From: Hyperoodon ampullatus
Taxonomy: Eukaryota > Chordata > Mammalia > Artiodactyla > Ziphiidae
Direction of reading: 5' to 3'
Assembly: GCA_949752795.1 (NCBI GenBank)
Contig: OX457064.1
Coordinates: 42,218,368 to 42,282,367, forward strand
DNA length: 64,000 nt
The notes under the pieces were generated by a model. It did no database searches. It was not told the DNA's origin and saw only the letters and a list, made by a program, of their open reading frames with translations. Shown here one piece after another: positions 1-12,065 of the stretch. Each line of letters begins with the position of its first letter. Within the stretch, counting starts at the first letter, position 1. The translations under genes and the position numbers were made by a program.

Positions 1-615
1 ATCGTCATCTCTGGCTGGGATTACTGCCACACACTTCTAATTGATAACTCCCTTTTAGGCTTCCTCCTTTTTCTACTGCTTAACATTTTTCAATTGTTCC
101 CCATAGTCTTCAGGATAAAGAGCAAACATCTTGGCATGTCTTTACATGATTTGCTTTTCACTTTCTTCTTCAGTTTAAGCATTCACTGCTTCTAGAGAGT
201 TGCCCTGAGTATTGTGCCAGGTCAAACTAAGTCATGTTCACTTCCCTGAATCTACTATACTCTGATTTACCTTCAGGTCTTTTTGATTCCTTTTGCATGA
301 ACTAACATTAAGTTCACTCTTTATCTGACTCATGTTTACAGATTCTTTCAATATTTGGCTTTTCTAGGGGGTCCCATCTTAACAGTCCTACTTCCAACCC
401 AGACTAGTCATGCTTCTTGTATTTTTTATTTTGTTTGCCCAGATTGTACTGTGCCTACTCTCATCAAAGAATACAGATAGGCAATCTGTATTCTAATCTG
501 CTGTTTACTTATGCATTCCCTTATTTAAGTTGTGAATTTCTTGAGGACTAGAACTGCCTTGAATAGATATTGACCCATGTTGAATAGCCAATACATGCTT
601 GAATATGTTAATACA
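1..615 (+). mobile_element. LINE-2 (L2) fragment, 3' half
   Basis: Opens with CATCTCTGGCTGGGATTACTGC, close to the L2 reverse-transcriptase stretch that normally reads CTCGCCTGGATTACTGCAA. It keeps the L2 order: the CTTAGAGTAAA-like block, then a pyrimidine-rich middle, then the 3' phrase GTGAATTTCTTGAGGACTAG, and ends near the CAATACATGCTTGAATATG version of the L2 tail. It is heavily diverged, has no open frame, and runs off the left edge of the window. L2 is an ancient CR1-type retroposon that stopped moving long before whales arose, so this is inert filler unless co-opted. Confidence 0.65.
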
Positions 616-679
616 TCGTATTATTTATTGATGAAGTAATTTGATACATATGTTCTATGAGTCATCGCTATGTTTTGGC

Positions 680-803
680 TGACGAAACTGAGTTTCAGAG
701 AGTATAAATAAATTGCCCAAAGTCAAACAGCCAGTAAGTGACAAGGCCAGATTCAACTTCAGGCATATCTGATTCCAGAGCATTTGTCTTTACCACGGAG
801 CTA
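680..803 (-). mobile_element. MIR SINE relic
   Basis: Reads as the reverse complement of MIR: GACGAAACTGAGTTTCAGAGAG, then AAATTGCCCAAAGTCAAACAGCCAGTAAGTG, then a variant of the CCAGATTC...GATTCCAGAGC end. MIR is an old tRNA-derived SINE shared by all mammals. It is followed almost immediately by another MIR in the opposite direction. Confidence 0.7.
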
Positions 804-807
804 CACT

Positions 808-905
808 GAAGATGTAAGGATTCAAATTCTAACTCTGCCTCTTGTCAGATTAAGGCTTTACCTGACCGCTTTACAAAGCTGTGTCTCAATCTGCCAAAAA
901 TGGAA
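808..905 (+). mobile_element. MIR SINE relic, opposite to its neighbour
   Basis: GGATTCAAATTCTAACTCTGCC followed by GTGTCTCAATCTGCCAAAAATGG matches the MIR order GGTTCGAATCCCGGCTCTGCC ... GTGCCTCAGTTTCCTCATCTGTAAAATGG with many changes. It forms an inverted pair with the MIR just upstream. Confidence 0.5.
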
Positions 906-1524
906 GGGGATACATGTGACGGGGTTTTTTTTTTTTTAGATAAATAAGCAAATATTCCATACTAGCATAGAGTTAATAATAAACATTTTTTATTATTCTT
1001 ATTATTTTACTTATTTACCTAAATTTTAAAAGTGCAAGCATGGGGAGTATAAACTATAGATTATTTAGTAATCATGAATGGACTTAAAAGTTCATAGTTC
1101 ATCAGCATTTAATAGAATAGGAACCTTCTACTTTCCTAAAAATATGAGACATAAAAGCAGTTATATCATGAAATACTATACACATCAGAGACATTTTATT
1201 TGAAATGTATAGAAAATTACTATAGAGAAATAATACTAAGATGGAGAACCCTCAAAGGTAATGAATCCTTTTACTGTAACTTTACACCTATCGATGAACT
1301 GACCAAAACAAAACTGTATTACATTTATCTAGGTTGAACATCAAAGGGGGCCAGTAGAATAACATTTAACATTGAAGACCTGAGGAAAACCACCTAAGGC
1401 AGGATTGCACTTTTTGGCAAGCCTGTTGGTCTTTATTCTTGAAATACTTTTCTTAGGAGAGCTGAAGAATAATACTTTTACTGCTAGTTAGTGATTTTTA
1501 ACAATAGCATCTTTTGAAAGATTA

Positions 1525-1592
1525 AGGAGATGTGTGTACATATAAATGTATAAACATATACATATTTATATACACACACTTATACATACACA
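1525..1592. repeat. AT/CA low-complexity tract
   Basis: An imperfect run of TA, CATA and CACA units (TACATATAAATGTATAAACATATACATATTT..., then ACACACACTTATACATACACACC). A simple-sequence tract likely to vary in length. Confidence 0.8.
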
Positions 1593-3132
1593 CCATCCGA
1601 CAATATATAAGTGAAACGTATTTAACAAGCCTAATTTTCCTTCTAATTTAATAGGGTTCAATAAATGGAAAACTGTGCAGTCAGAATAATGAAAAGAGGA
1701 CATAATTTATCTTATTCTGTTTGTGTCCTTTCTATGTTCTTTTGTCCTTTGATTGCACTGGTGGATAATATTATTTTGTTCCCAAGGAAATATGTCCCTT
1801 TGATTAGGTTGTAGATATTCTCTCATTTGTCACTGTTCTATCAAGCTATGCCATGTAACAGCAGGAACTCTTGATTATTTAATTGCTTGTAAGAATTCAT
1901 TAAATCTGACTATCAATCATGGGACATATGGTAAACATCACCCAATGGCGTGAGAGGTTGTAGCAATGATCTGTCGCTAGGGCAAACCCTCTTTTCAGCA
2001 ATACAGACTTTGGTTTAGTTGTCTGATCATGATTATTTTTAATTGATATTGATTTACAAGTCAGGGTTCATCTAGTTGCCTTAATCCACACTTTGAAGTT
2101 AATAATATAAGCATTTGTAATTTTATTAGAAACATACTCAAATGAATCTTTTCTGCTTTGTACCCGATTTTCTTCTGAGTAATTGAATTTATTCTTTTAC
2201 AAACAGTGTATAATAAATTTTAAAATCTATTATTTTTCTCTTGATACAATTCAAATAGTACTCCTTAATAAATAGAGTTTACAAAGTCAATACCAATACT
2301 TAGTTATAATCAGTTGTGGGGAAGCAGCATCTGTAGGGATTATTTCTGATATGGTCCTTTTCAAATTAGAGAAAATCAAAACAGCTATTTTTCTAGGACT
2401 AAAATTGTAAAACTTGAAACTAGTGTATCTTCCATTGAGTGAGCATAATTTTTAAAAAATTATGTATTTACAGTGAAGGTTTTGAAGCATCTAGCCCTCC
2501 ATGTATTCAAGACCAGGATATACAGATGCCTTTAGGGATTCAGTGTAAAGTTAAATTTAAAATAAAGTTTAATTCATTAGCCCGTTTCCTAGAAAACCAT
2601 GCATCTATTGGTTGTCTGAATCAGGTGCACCTAGAGGGAAGAAAAAATCAAGCTCCCATCTCCCTCTTCACATGGATTAATACACATTGAAGCCACTAGA
2701 AAATCCTAATTCTAGCAGCCTTCAGAATTATGCACTAAAAAGAGGAGCACATACATGTGGAGGAACTAGTTTAGATTCCAGTTGTGAACTTCCTCGACAT
2801 CTCCTGCAGCAAATCTTTCTGATCTCTGCTTTAACTGCAGAAACAGTTCACTGTGGTTCCCTAGGTTCCCCTGGAAGATTGGAGAGATTAAAAGCTTAAC
2901 TCTTCCTCTGAGCAAAGAAACAACTGATTGATTACTGTGGGGGTGAATTTCAGAAGGTTGAAGACATTTATTCCTGTTTTGAAAGTATCTCTGGTGAAGC
3001 AGGATTGATCAGAGACAATCCGAGGGTAATACATACAACAGCTACTTACTCCTTCCTTCATTGGAACGGCATTGGATTATATGTAGGTTGGTTTAAATTG
3101 TGGGATTACTACTGTGTCTGTAAGAACAGAAG

Positions 3133-3173
3133 CAAAAAAACCCCAACAAAACAACAACAACAACAAAAAAAAA
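3133..3173 (+). repeat. A-rich (CAA)n tract
   Basis: AAAAAAACCCCAACAAAACAACAACAACAACAAAAAAAAA-type low-complexity DNA. It resembles a decayed retroposon tail, but no element body is recognised in front of it. Confidence 0.75.
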
Positions 3174-3469
3174 CAGTAAGAATAGAAGCACCACAAGGGC
3201 AAAAGTTTGGTCACATGATTTCACCCATAAAGATTAGAATAAAAATATAGTAGGTGTGCAAGCATTTGTAGTATGAATGTGTGAGTGAGTGAATTACTAT
3301 CATACCAGTGACTTGTATGTCAAAGTCTTTCCTTGGAAAAAAGAATGTTTTGTTTTTTAGAGTTTCTGCTTAATACTAGATTAATACTAAGGCTATTGAT
3401 CATTTTGCTCTATAATATGCTAACATTTTACAAACAGTTCCTCATTTAATCACGTAAGTTAATACTGAT

Positions 3470-3700
3470 GGAATGGTTATATGTGGTAGGCACTTTGGTA
3501 AATGCTTTACCTACGTTATGTTATATAATTATTACTATAAGCATATATGAGGTAGGTGCTAATAGTTCCATTTTACAGTAAAGGAAACTGTGGTTTAATG
3601 AGGTTAACTAAAGAGATACAACTAGTAAGTGACACAGTCCATACTGAAATCCAAGTCTGCCTCACTCTTGAGTCTTCACTCATAGTTCTACAGCTAAAGC
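3470..3700 (-). mobile_element. MIR SINE relic
   Basis: Reverse-complement MIR signature in order: GGCACTTTGGTAAATGC, a stretch ending TCCATTTTACAGTAAAGGAAACTG, GAGGTTAACTAAAGAGATAC, CTAGTAAGTGACACAG, and ATCCAAGTCTGCCTCA. This is close to a full-length copy, which is unusual in this window. Confidence 0.8.
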
Positions 3701-4329
3701 CAGTAATTATGGGGCCCCTGTACTGTTACTCTCTTCTTTCACTCATTGCTAATTGGTTACAATGCATGTCCTCAGACTCCATCTCAGCATAGGGCTCCCA
3801 GCATGCACTGCCCCTTGGTGTGGCAGTAAAACCATTTCTCTGTTCATGTGTTATAATAAACTGCTCTTACCCACTAACAATACAGGCACAATTACATTTA
3901 TAAGTCAGGCATGCATAGAAACAAAGCAATTACGACAGGAATATGAGAAGCAAAGAGTAAATCATGATACTGTGTGCAAAATTATGAATAGTTGGATTTT
4001 TTCCACTTCCTCTGTAACATTAAAATCCTGGATACACACAACAGATGGTAACCACTTCTCAGCTCACATCAGGGAAGGGTTGATCCTAGAGAAGAGTTTT
4101 CAACCCTGAAGGCCACTCAATCTTTATTTTTGTTAGTGAGATGCGTCTAAACACACCTGAAGAGCTTATTTTGCTGGGAAGAGCACTAGGGTTTTTCTTC
4201 CTGGGGGCTATTTCTTGAGTTACATTTTTTTTCTTTAATATTAATCCACATATGATCTTATCAACTGCACTACAGGATTTAATGTCCCCTGTCTATGGAT
4301 CTTGGCCTGGAATTAAGAAGGGCTCCTCA
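3701..4329. other. Unassigned non-coding DNA
   Basis: No repeat or gene recognised. A 118-codon open frame (3753-4109, plus strand) overlaps another frame and has no motif, membrane segment or family resemblance; treated as chance. Confidence 0.45.
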
Positions 4330-4545
4330 CTTTGCATTCCTATAGCACTTTGATCTTGAAACAACTATATCACTTATATACAATTTATACCTTTATATTT
4401 GTCACCCCTAGTAGGCTCTCAATTCCCTGAAACTATTTATTTTTAAAAGCCATGTCTTACTTATGTTTGCACAAGTTACACAGTGTAAATTTCATCTTGT
4501 AAATTCTAACATTCCTTAACTGAATGGATGGATTAGTGACATAAT
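4330..4545 (+). mobile_element. L2 3' end fragment
   Basis: TATAGCACTTTGATCTTGAAAC, then CCTAGTAGGCTCTCAATTCCCTG, then ACTGAATGGATGG at the end follow the L2 order (CATAGCACTTATCAC..., CACTAGAATGTAAGCTCC..., GAATGAATGAAT). Strongly decayed. Confidence 0.5.
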
Positions 4546-6837
4546 CTTACATACACCTCTATTCTAGGATACTTCATATTCCACTTTTTATTTCATCCTC
4601 TAATCATCTGTTTCCACTCTTGATCTTCCTCCCTCATCTTCATATTGCCCATAGCACCAAGAGGCAACAATCAAGTGTTGATTAAATTGAATGAAACCCA
4701 TTTTCTTATCACTGACCTGCATATTTAATCTGTCAAACTTCTGGATATGTTACCTAAGTTCACTATGTATATTGCCCACAGTTCCCAGATATGCAACTTC
4801 TTGTTGATTGTTTAGAAGTATTATGTAGATAAAATTAAGAGTACTTGAATTGTTGGGGTAAATGATAGGCTTACTAGAAGTAAGTAGTAGATCCTAATAA
4901 ACCTATATGGGTTTCTGTACTTGAAGCATATTTACAGTTTACAGTGTCAAGAAACCAACTCTGCTATATGGAACCAGTGAAATGAAAATGACAGAAAGAA
5001 TACAAGGAGGTCCTGTATTCAGAGCACAGGCGCTCTGTGATGCACTTGTCTTCTTATGATTAATTTAGACATTTTCACTAATAGATTCAAAGATAATTGC
5101 CAGATAAACAGCTGTGCTATCCCTATAACAGGAGAGGAAATGAGTAAGGGATATTAAATAAGGAAAAATGTTGCTCAGGTGCATTAATCTGGAATATGGA
5201 GCTCATTGTAAGATGTTCTGACTTCCTTGGTATTTGGATTTAAAAACTGGAGTATTAAGGCATAAGGACATGCCAGGGCACCATGAGAATGAATAATCTC
5301 CTTATGAAACTAAATGATTATAATAATATAATTATTTATGGGTGGAAGAGTCTTGCCATTTCATTATTCAGTCTTTTATTAAAACTTACAATATACAAAA
5401 AAGGAAATGTTTAAAATATTTTTTCAAAAGTGTATAAATCCTGAGTCAAACAACATGTTTCAAAGAATGTTAGCAATATAAAAAAAACTCATAGTAAGTG
5501 TTCTCTTGTTTATTTTAACTTATTTTTTATTTGCAGATAGGAATATTTGTGATTGTCCAAGTTGTAAAGTGCTGAAACCATCAATGATTTCAAAATTGTT
5601 TATTTTATAATGTAACTATTTGTAATTTAAAATCAAACTTCTAGAAAATACATATCCTATTTGTAAATGTGGAAGAGACAATCAGTCACTATCATCAAAT
5701 TTACTAAATCTGATTTGATGCCAAATATAAATAGACAATTGAATTCAGTAGTTGCCTTAATAAGTTAAGTAATATCATAGATGTTTTGGTAAATTTTGCA
5801 TAAAACTGTTTTCCTATTTTATTTTCTTGCTGGACTTTTCATGAGTTAGTGCACCACTGTACTTTTAAAAATCTTTGCACATGTAAACTATTAACTCAGG
5901 CTTTTATAGACTTAGTATATTGATGGGAGCTGCATTATACTAATTTTATGGCTTTCAGACAGGTTAGTGCCAGTGAGATCAGCTCAAGAGTAATGAATGC
6001 CATTTTAAAATACCAAGAAGCATGATTATTTTCATGCTGATATCACTGTGGAAAAATACCAAAGAGGCTGTGAGATTATGCCACAAAGTATAGAAACTGT
6101 TCCAGGAAATAAGTGCATAAACTCGGCTGTGCGATTGTACAGAAAAACCCATTAAAACCCATTAAAAGGACCCAAACTGTAGGCAGAAGATAAAAAAGGA
6201 TTGATCAGCTGCATCCATGAAGGCTATAGATTGTCCATTTATTAATTAAAAGTGCATTTTTATATATTGTGATGTGATAAATAGTTTGCTTGTATAGGTT
6301 AATTCCCTCAGATCTGTACTGAGGGCTATTAGCATTGATCAATTATGCACTATGACATTTAACATTTCTGATAGACAGTCTAAAGGAGTGCTGTACCTGC
6401 AGCTTTGCTTCTGGTATTTACACAGCAGTTTCGTCTGGCTACAATTAATTGTGAAGTATTCCTAACACAAGTGGGACTATACCTCAAATAAGCATGTGCT
6501 TTTGTGGTTGTGTGATTATATTCTAGTATCAGAATTAAGTCTCCTGGAGCATAACTGTCTTGGTCACCACAAAATGCAGAGTCCCTCTGCCATGTATAAA
6601 CGTTATTGGGTATCATTGGCATAATGAACCTAAATATCCCAACACATGGGATGTATTATATACATAATATGGAAACATATTTCTATAATTTATATAGTAA
6701 TTATATGTGATGCCATCAACTTATTTTTTTGTAAATTACCATAGGGACTTGATAAAAAATTTTTCTCTGTTTTTCTTTTCATTTTTGTCCGAGGTTTTTT
6801 TTTTTTTTTTCTTTTTTTAAAGTCAGCTTCTCCATTA
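4546..6837. other. Unassigned non-coding DNA
   Basis: AT-rich, with no gene or mobile element recognised. Contains a short direct repeat of AACCCATTAA at about 6147-6167 and a long poly-T/pyrimidine run at 6796-6818. Two open frames of 80-83 codons on the minus strand are unsupported; the second is partly encoded by the poly-T run. Confidence 0.5.
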
Positions 6838-7012
6838 ACAAGGATCTCCTGTACAGCACAGGGAACTCTGCTCAATATCATGTAACAACTGAAATAGACA
6901 AAGAATTTGAAAAAGACTAGATACATGTATATGTATAACAATCACTTTGATGTTCCCCTTAACTAACACAACATTGTTAATCAACTCTGCTCCAATATAA
7001 AAAAAAATGTTT
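6838..7012 (+). mobile_element. LINE-1 3' end, 5'-truncated
   Basis: Carries the cetartiodactyl L1 3' UTR order: GGATCTCCTGTACAGCACAGGG, AACTCTGCTCAATATCATGTAA, TGTATAACAATCACTTTG, CAACATTGTTAATCAACTCTG, then CCAATATAAAAAAAAATG. Only about 175 bp of the 3' end is present, the usual result of incomplete reverse transcription. I could not identify a target-site duplication. Confidence 0.85.
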
Positions 7013-7489
7013 TGAAAAATTTTTGAGCTAGGTGAAGTTTTAAAAGTCTATCCAAATGTTTATTTTTAAGGGTCTTGCTTCAAGGACTTTGTATACACAA
7101 ATTGTTCACTTGGGAAAAGTGGAACACATAGTAAGGTAGAACTAAAACACAAAACAAAACAACACAAAAGCATGTACCCAGCAAAGATTGAAAATATCAT
7201 ATTTATGTAAGACATTTTTCAATTTATAAAATAATCTTCATTTTTAATATCTTAATCTCACCAACCATCCTATAAGGCATTCTGCCTTCACTGAATATAT
7301 AGAAGAACAAGACTTCAAGAGTCATAATTCATGGAGCATTTGGTAGGTTCCCAAAGGTTCCTTCAGTGTTGGGTAATAAATAGCCATCGATTAATTCTCT
7401 TGTGCTAACTTAAAAGAACCTTAAAACCAAGCCAGTAAAGGATCAACTGTTTTCAAGTAACTAGTTGAAGAATATTTACAGAAATTTAA
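7013..7489. other. Unassigned non-coding DNA
   Basis: AT-rich spacer between two LINE-1 copies. Includes an A/C-rich tract (ACACAAAACAAAACAACAC) near 7148. No gene seen. Confidence 0.45.
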
Positions 7490-8654
7490 AACTATCCAGC
7501 AATCAGCAAGGTAAAATTCACCATGGCTGATATCCAATAAAAAATCAACAGTCTTTCAAAGAAAAAAATATTATAAGAAATTATGATAGAAACTATCTAA
7601 AATGACACACAATGGAAACACAGTAAGCTCATTAGTGAGCTGTGGGACAGTTTTGAGTGGCTTAATATACATGTAATTGGAGTCCCTGGAAGACAGAAAC
7701 TATTTGAATTGATGATGGCCAAGAATTTTCAGAATTTGATAAAATCTGTAAACACACAGATACAAAAAGCTCAGTGAACCCCAACCACAAGAAACATGAA
7801 AAGAAGTACTCCAAAACAATTATAAGCAAATTTCACAAAACAAACATTAAATAGAAAAATCATAAAACCACAGAGAGAAACAAGAAACATTACATAGGAA
7901 AAAAACTAACTTCTCATTGAAACAACAAAAGAACATTTGTAAAAGCCCTAAAAAAAACAAACACATCAAAACCCTGTGAATGTACAGTTTGTTATCCAGC
8001 AATAATATCTTTAAAAACAATGATAAAAGAAATAATTCTTCAGATATACAGAAGCTGAAAGAATTCATAACCAGTAGAAATGTATCCTAAGAAATATCAA
8101 AGAAAGTCCTTCAAGCACAAAGAAAATGAACATGTGGATCAATAAAAGGAATAAAGAGCATCAAAATGGTAATTACATTGGAAAATATATAATATTAAAA
8201 TATTTAAATCTTATTAGTAGATAGCTTACTGTTTAAACAAAAATAATCACAATGTGGAGTTTATAACTTGTATAGATGTAAAATGTATGACAAATTATTG
8301 CAAAGGCTGGGAGGGGAGAAGAGGAAGGATATAGTTTTAAGGTGCTTATACCAGACATGAAATGGTTTGGAATCACTTGAAAGCAGACTGTGATTAGTTA
8401 AAGATATGTACTATAAATCTTAAAATAACTACTAAAATAACAAATATCTATAGTTAATAAGCAAATGTAAGAGAAAAAAAAGGAATCATTAAAAAAATGA
8501 ATAAGCCCCAAACAAATCAGAAAAAGAGGAAAAAAGAGGACAAACAACAAATAAAACACATATCAAGATTACAGATTTAATGGTAACCATATCAATAATC
8601 AAATTAAATATAAATGGTCTAAATTCCCCAAATTAAAAGGTGGAGATTGTCAGG

Positions 8655-8788
8655 TTGGATGGAAAAGCAATATCCAACCATAGGCTGCCTAGAAAGTGTA
8701 TATATATACTTTATATTCTAGCTTGGATGGAAAAGCAATATCCAACCATAGGCTGCCTAGAAAGTGTATATATATACTTTATATTCTA
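8655..8788. repeat. Tandem duplication, 68-bp period
   Basis: Two copies of a 66-bp segment beginning TTGGATGGAAAAGCAATATC are identical at 8655-8720 and 8723-8788, separated by GC. The unit comes from the LINE-1 endonuclease region and its end grades into the neighbouring TA repeat. Complete identity points to a duplication much younger than the surrounding LINE-1. Confidence 0.95.
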
Positions 8789-8861
8789 CTAGTATATATA
8801 TAAATATATATATATTTAAATATATATATATTTATATATATACACACACACACACTAGTAG

Positions 8862-8893
<32 letters not shown>
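8789..8893. repeat. Compound (TA)n/(CA)n microsatellite
   Basis: A TA-rich tract containing ATATATATATTTAAATATATATATA, which is nearly self-complementary, followed by two (CA)n runs separated by CTAGTAGAG. Likely length-variable; the TA part can form a hairpin. It lies inside the old LINE-1. Confidence 0.95.
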
Positions 8894-8895
<2 letters not shown>

Positions 8896-10905
8896 GAGGC
8901 CAAAAGTAAAAGGATGAAAAAATAAATACCAAGCTAACACTAGTACAAAGAAAGCTAGAATGACTATAATATTAGACAAAGTCAATTTTAGAGCAAAGAT
9001 TATTACCAGAAACAAAGGGTCATTTCATAATGATAAAGTCAATTAATCAAAGGAGCAAAAAAAAAAAAATCCTAAGCATTTATGCATCTAGCAAAAGTGC
9101 TTCAAAATACATCAAACAAATACTGATAGAACTGCAAGAAAAATAGACAAATTCACAATTATAGCTGGAGAATTAATATCATTCTCTCATAAATGATAAA
9201 AGCAAAAAAAATCAGTAAGGATATGTAAGTTTTGAACAACACTATCAACCAACTTGACCTAGTGGATATTTATAGAACAGTTTACCCAACAGCAGAACAC
9301 CCACTTCTGTCAAGAGCACATGGATAATTTACCAAGATAAACTGTATTCTAAGCCATAAAACAAGTCTCATATTTCAAATAATCAAGTCACCCAAAGTAT
9401 GTTCTCTAGTCACAGTGGAGTCAGAAATCTAAACAGAACGATATCTGGAAAGTCACAAATATTGGAAACTAAAAACATTTAAAAATAACCTATAAGTTAA
9501 AGGTGAAAATAAGAAGTAAAATTAGCATTTGTAAATAAATGAAAATGAAATCACAACACATCAAACTTTGTGAAATGTAACTAAACAAGTACTTATAGGA
9601 AAACAAAGCACTTAATGCCAATATTAGAAAAGGAAGCTCTCAAATCAATAACCTCAGCCTCTACTTTGAAAAACTAGAAAAAGAACACATCAAAACCAAA
9701 GTAAAGATAGCAGAGAAATTAATAGATATAAGAACAAATATTAATGAAATAGAAAGCAGAAAAGCAATAGAGGGAAACAATCAAACCAAAGTTTGGTCTT
9801 TTGGGGAGATGAATAAAATTCATACACCTGTACTCAACTACTGAGAAAAAAAATGGAAAAGATGATGCAACTTAACCAATACCAAAAATGAGAAAGGTTA
9901 TAATATCATTATAGATTCTATAGTTGTGGAAAGGATAAGAAAATATTATGAAAAACTTTATGCCAATAAATTCTACTTAGGTGAAATGGGCAAATTGCTT
10001 GAAAGACACAAGCTACTATAGCTTATTCAAGATAAAATAGGTAACCTGAGTTTCCTTAAAACTATTAGAGATTAAATTTGTGGTTAAAAACCTTCCCACA
10101 AAGAGAACTTGCCACCTAAATGGTTTAATTGACAAATTCTACCAAACATTTAAAGAATACTAAATCTGTATAAAATCTTTTAGAAAACTAGAGGGAAGGA
10201 AATATTTCCTCACTCATCCCATGAAACTAGCTACTCTCATACTAAAAACACTATAAGAAAAGAAAAACATGGCTGAATAACTTCTGAACATATATGCAAT
10301 AATTCTACACAAAATTCTAACAAATAAATCTACCATTATCTAAGATGGATAATATATCATGGCCAAGTGAGTTTTATGACAGGAATTCAAATTTTGCTTA
10401 ATAGTCAAAAATTAATATGATTCACAACATCAATAAAGAAAAAAGATAATCCCAATAAATGTAAATGCTCAACAGATGAACAAATAAAAACTGTGTTATA
10501 TCCATACAATGAAATACTACTGAGAGATAAAAAGGAATGAACTCTTGATTTATAAGTACATATTAAAATAAACATATTGAAAGAAAGCCTGCCAAAAGAG
10601 AATGCATACTGTGTGATTTTATTTGTATAAATTTCTGGAAAATTCAAACTTCTCTTTAGTGACAGAATGCAAATTAGTGGATCCCCAGGGAAAGGTCGGG
10701 ATAGGGAGAAAGAGGGGGGTTTGGGAAGAGCCAGAATAGATGGATTACACATGGGCACAAGTACTCCTTTGAGGGTGATGGATATATTCATTATCTTGAT
10801 TGTAGTGATAGTTTCGTGCGTGTGTACATGTCAACTGTCAAATTGTACACTAAATATGTGCAATTTATTATATACTGATTATATCTCAATAAACCTGTTT
10901 TAAAA

Positions 10906-11059
10906 AAACAAACAAAATAAAGAATCTCAGAGTCCATCTGACATCCAGTATCAAAATCTCCAGCATCCGTGTTAGTCTACCTGGCTGACAGGAAGTATTC
11001 TATAGCACGGGCCTCTCCCACTCCCTTTCCCCCCAATTTCCAACAGTCTTACTTGATCT
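10906..11059. other. Spacer between LINE-1 copies
   Basis: Short unassigned stretch with a pyrimidine-rich run (CACTCCCTTTCCCCCC) near 11020. No gene seen. Confidence 0.4.
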
Positions 11060-11071
11060 GGGAGAGGGACA

Positions 11072-11355
11072 CGTTTTTTAAATTTTTATTTTATATTGGA
11101 GTATAGTTAATTAGCAATGATATGTTCGTTACAGGTGCACAGCAAAGTGACTCAGCCATACCCATACAAGTATCCATTCTTTCTCAAATTCCCATCCCAG
11201 CCAGGCTATCAGAGAATATTGAGCCAAGTTCCCTGTGCTATACAGTAGGTCCCTGTGAGTTATCTATTCTAAATAGAGTAGTGTGTACATGTCAATCCCA
11301 AACTCCCAATCCATCCTCTCCCCACACCCCCCACACCCTTTCCCCCTGGTAACCA
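11072..11355 (-). mobile_element. LINE-1 3' UTR, minus strand, with target-site duplication
   Basis: Poly-T and TATTGGAGTATAGTTAATTAGC at the left, then CAGGTGCACAGCAAAGTGACTCAGCCATAC, CTGTGCTATACAGTAGGTCCC, and GGTAACC at the right: the reverse complement of a cetartiodactyl LINE-1 3' UTR. It is 5'-truncated. Flanking 12-mers GGGAGAGGGACA (11060-11071) and GGGAAAGGGACA (11356-11367) differ at one base and are the likely target-site duplication. The 76-codon frame at 11122 is a by-product of this element. Confidence 0.9.
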
Positions 11356-11367
11356 GGGAAAGGGACA

Positions 11368-11594
11368 ATTTTAATTTTTTCTTTAAATTCCATTTAAAGT
11401 GCTATATGAGTCAAGCTTCAAGACAATCCTTTAGGCCACCTTTGACCTGCCACATGTAAGAATCACTTGTGATAATCAAGAATCACCAATTTACCATCAA
11501 AATATACTTAAAATACTTTTATAGGAGATTCTGCCTTGTTGACAAGATTGATACAGTATCAAAGCAATCTCACTCAGCATAAATGTGTAGGCAT
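11368..11594. other. Spacer between LINE-1 copies
   Basis: Short unassigned stretch with no gene or element recognised. Confidence 0.4.
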
Positions 11595-12065
11595 GACACT
11601 GAAAGTAATGTATGAGAGTATTTATAGAAACATTATTATAGTAGCCCCAAACACTAAATAACCAGTGTCCAATTTATAGCATAGGTAAATAAATGGTGAT
11701 ATATTTATACAACAGAATACTATGCAGTAATGAAATATTGTACAGCTACACTCAAAAAATGGATGAACTCTAGAAATATAATATTGAGGGAAATGAGCTA
11801 GACACAAATGTTATATAACATGATTCCATTTTATATATAGTTCAAAAACTGGCAAAATTAATAATGTTAAAAACTGAGTGTTTACTTTTGGGTTGGAAAG
11901 AAGAGAGTAACGCGGAGGGGGCCTAAAGTAGCGTTCTGGTCTGTTCATCAATGTGTTTTACTTTTACTGAGTAGTGATTACATGGATGTGCTCATTTTAT
12001 TATTCATTGAATCCTGTGCTTAATGACACGTTAGTTCACTAAAAAGAAACACAAAATTTTAAAAA
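11595..12065 (+). mobile_element. Old LINE-1 3' end (L1M type)
   Basis: The string TGATATATTTATACAACAGAATACTATGCAG, followed by a decayed GATGAACTCTAGAAATA block and an A-rich end, is the distal ORF2/3' region of old mammalian LINE-1. Highly diverged. Confidence 0.75.

Larger units (their letters stand above)
906..3469. other. Unassigned non-coding DNA
   Basis: No gene or recognisable mobile element seen. AT-rich throughout, with short poly-T at 924-939. Three open frames of 70-83 codons start at 2439, 2687 and 3005, but they lack any known motif, splice context or compositional support and are treated as chance. Confidence 0.5.
7490..10905 (+). mobile_element. Old LINE-1 (L1M type), internally deleted
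   Basis: A long, heavily mutated LINE-1. From about 7505 (AAATTCACCATGGCTGATATCC) it follows the ORF1 region. From about 8500 it follows the ORF2 endonuclease region: CAATAATCAAATTAAATATAAATGG, AACACTATCAACCAACTTGACC near 9236, and ATATCTGGAAAGTCACAAATATT near 9441. From about 9960 it enters the start of the reverse-transcriptase region (TTTATGCCAATAAATTCTAC). Near 10450 it jumps to the distal 3' part (AATGAAATACTACTGAGAG), so most of the reverse transcriptase is missing. It ends with a 3' UTR and A-rich tail at about 10905. Stop codons in every frame make it inert. The endonuclease part is interrupted by a tandem duplication and microsatellites. Confidence 0.85.

Noticed and set aside
3753..4109. 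118-codon plus-strand frame
   Set aside because: Overlaps another frame, has no recognisable domain, and lies between a MIR and an L2 relic.
10405..10791. 128-codon minus-strand frame
   Set aside because: Antisense to the 3' part of an old LINE-1; not a known product.
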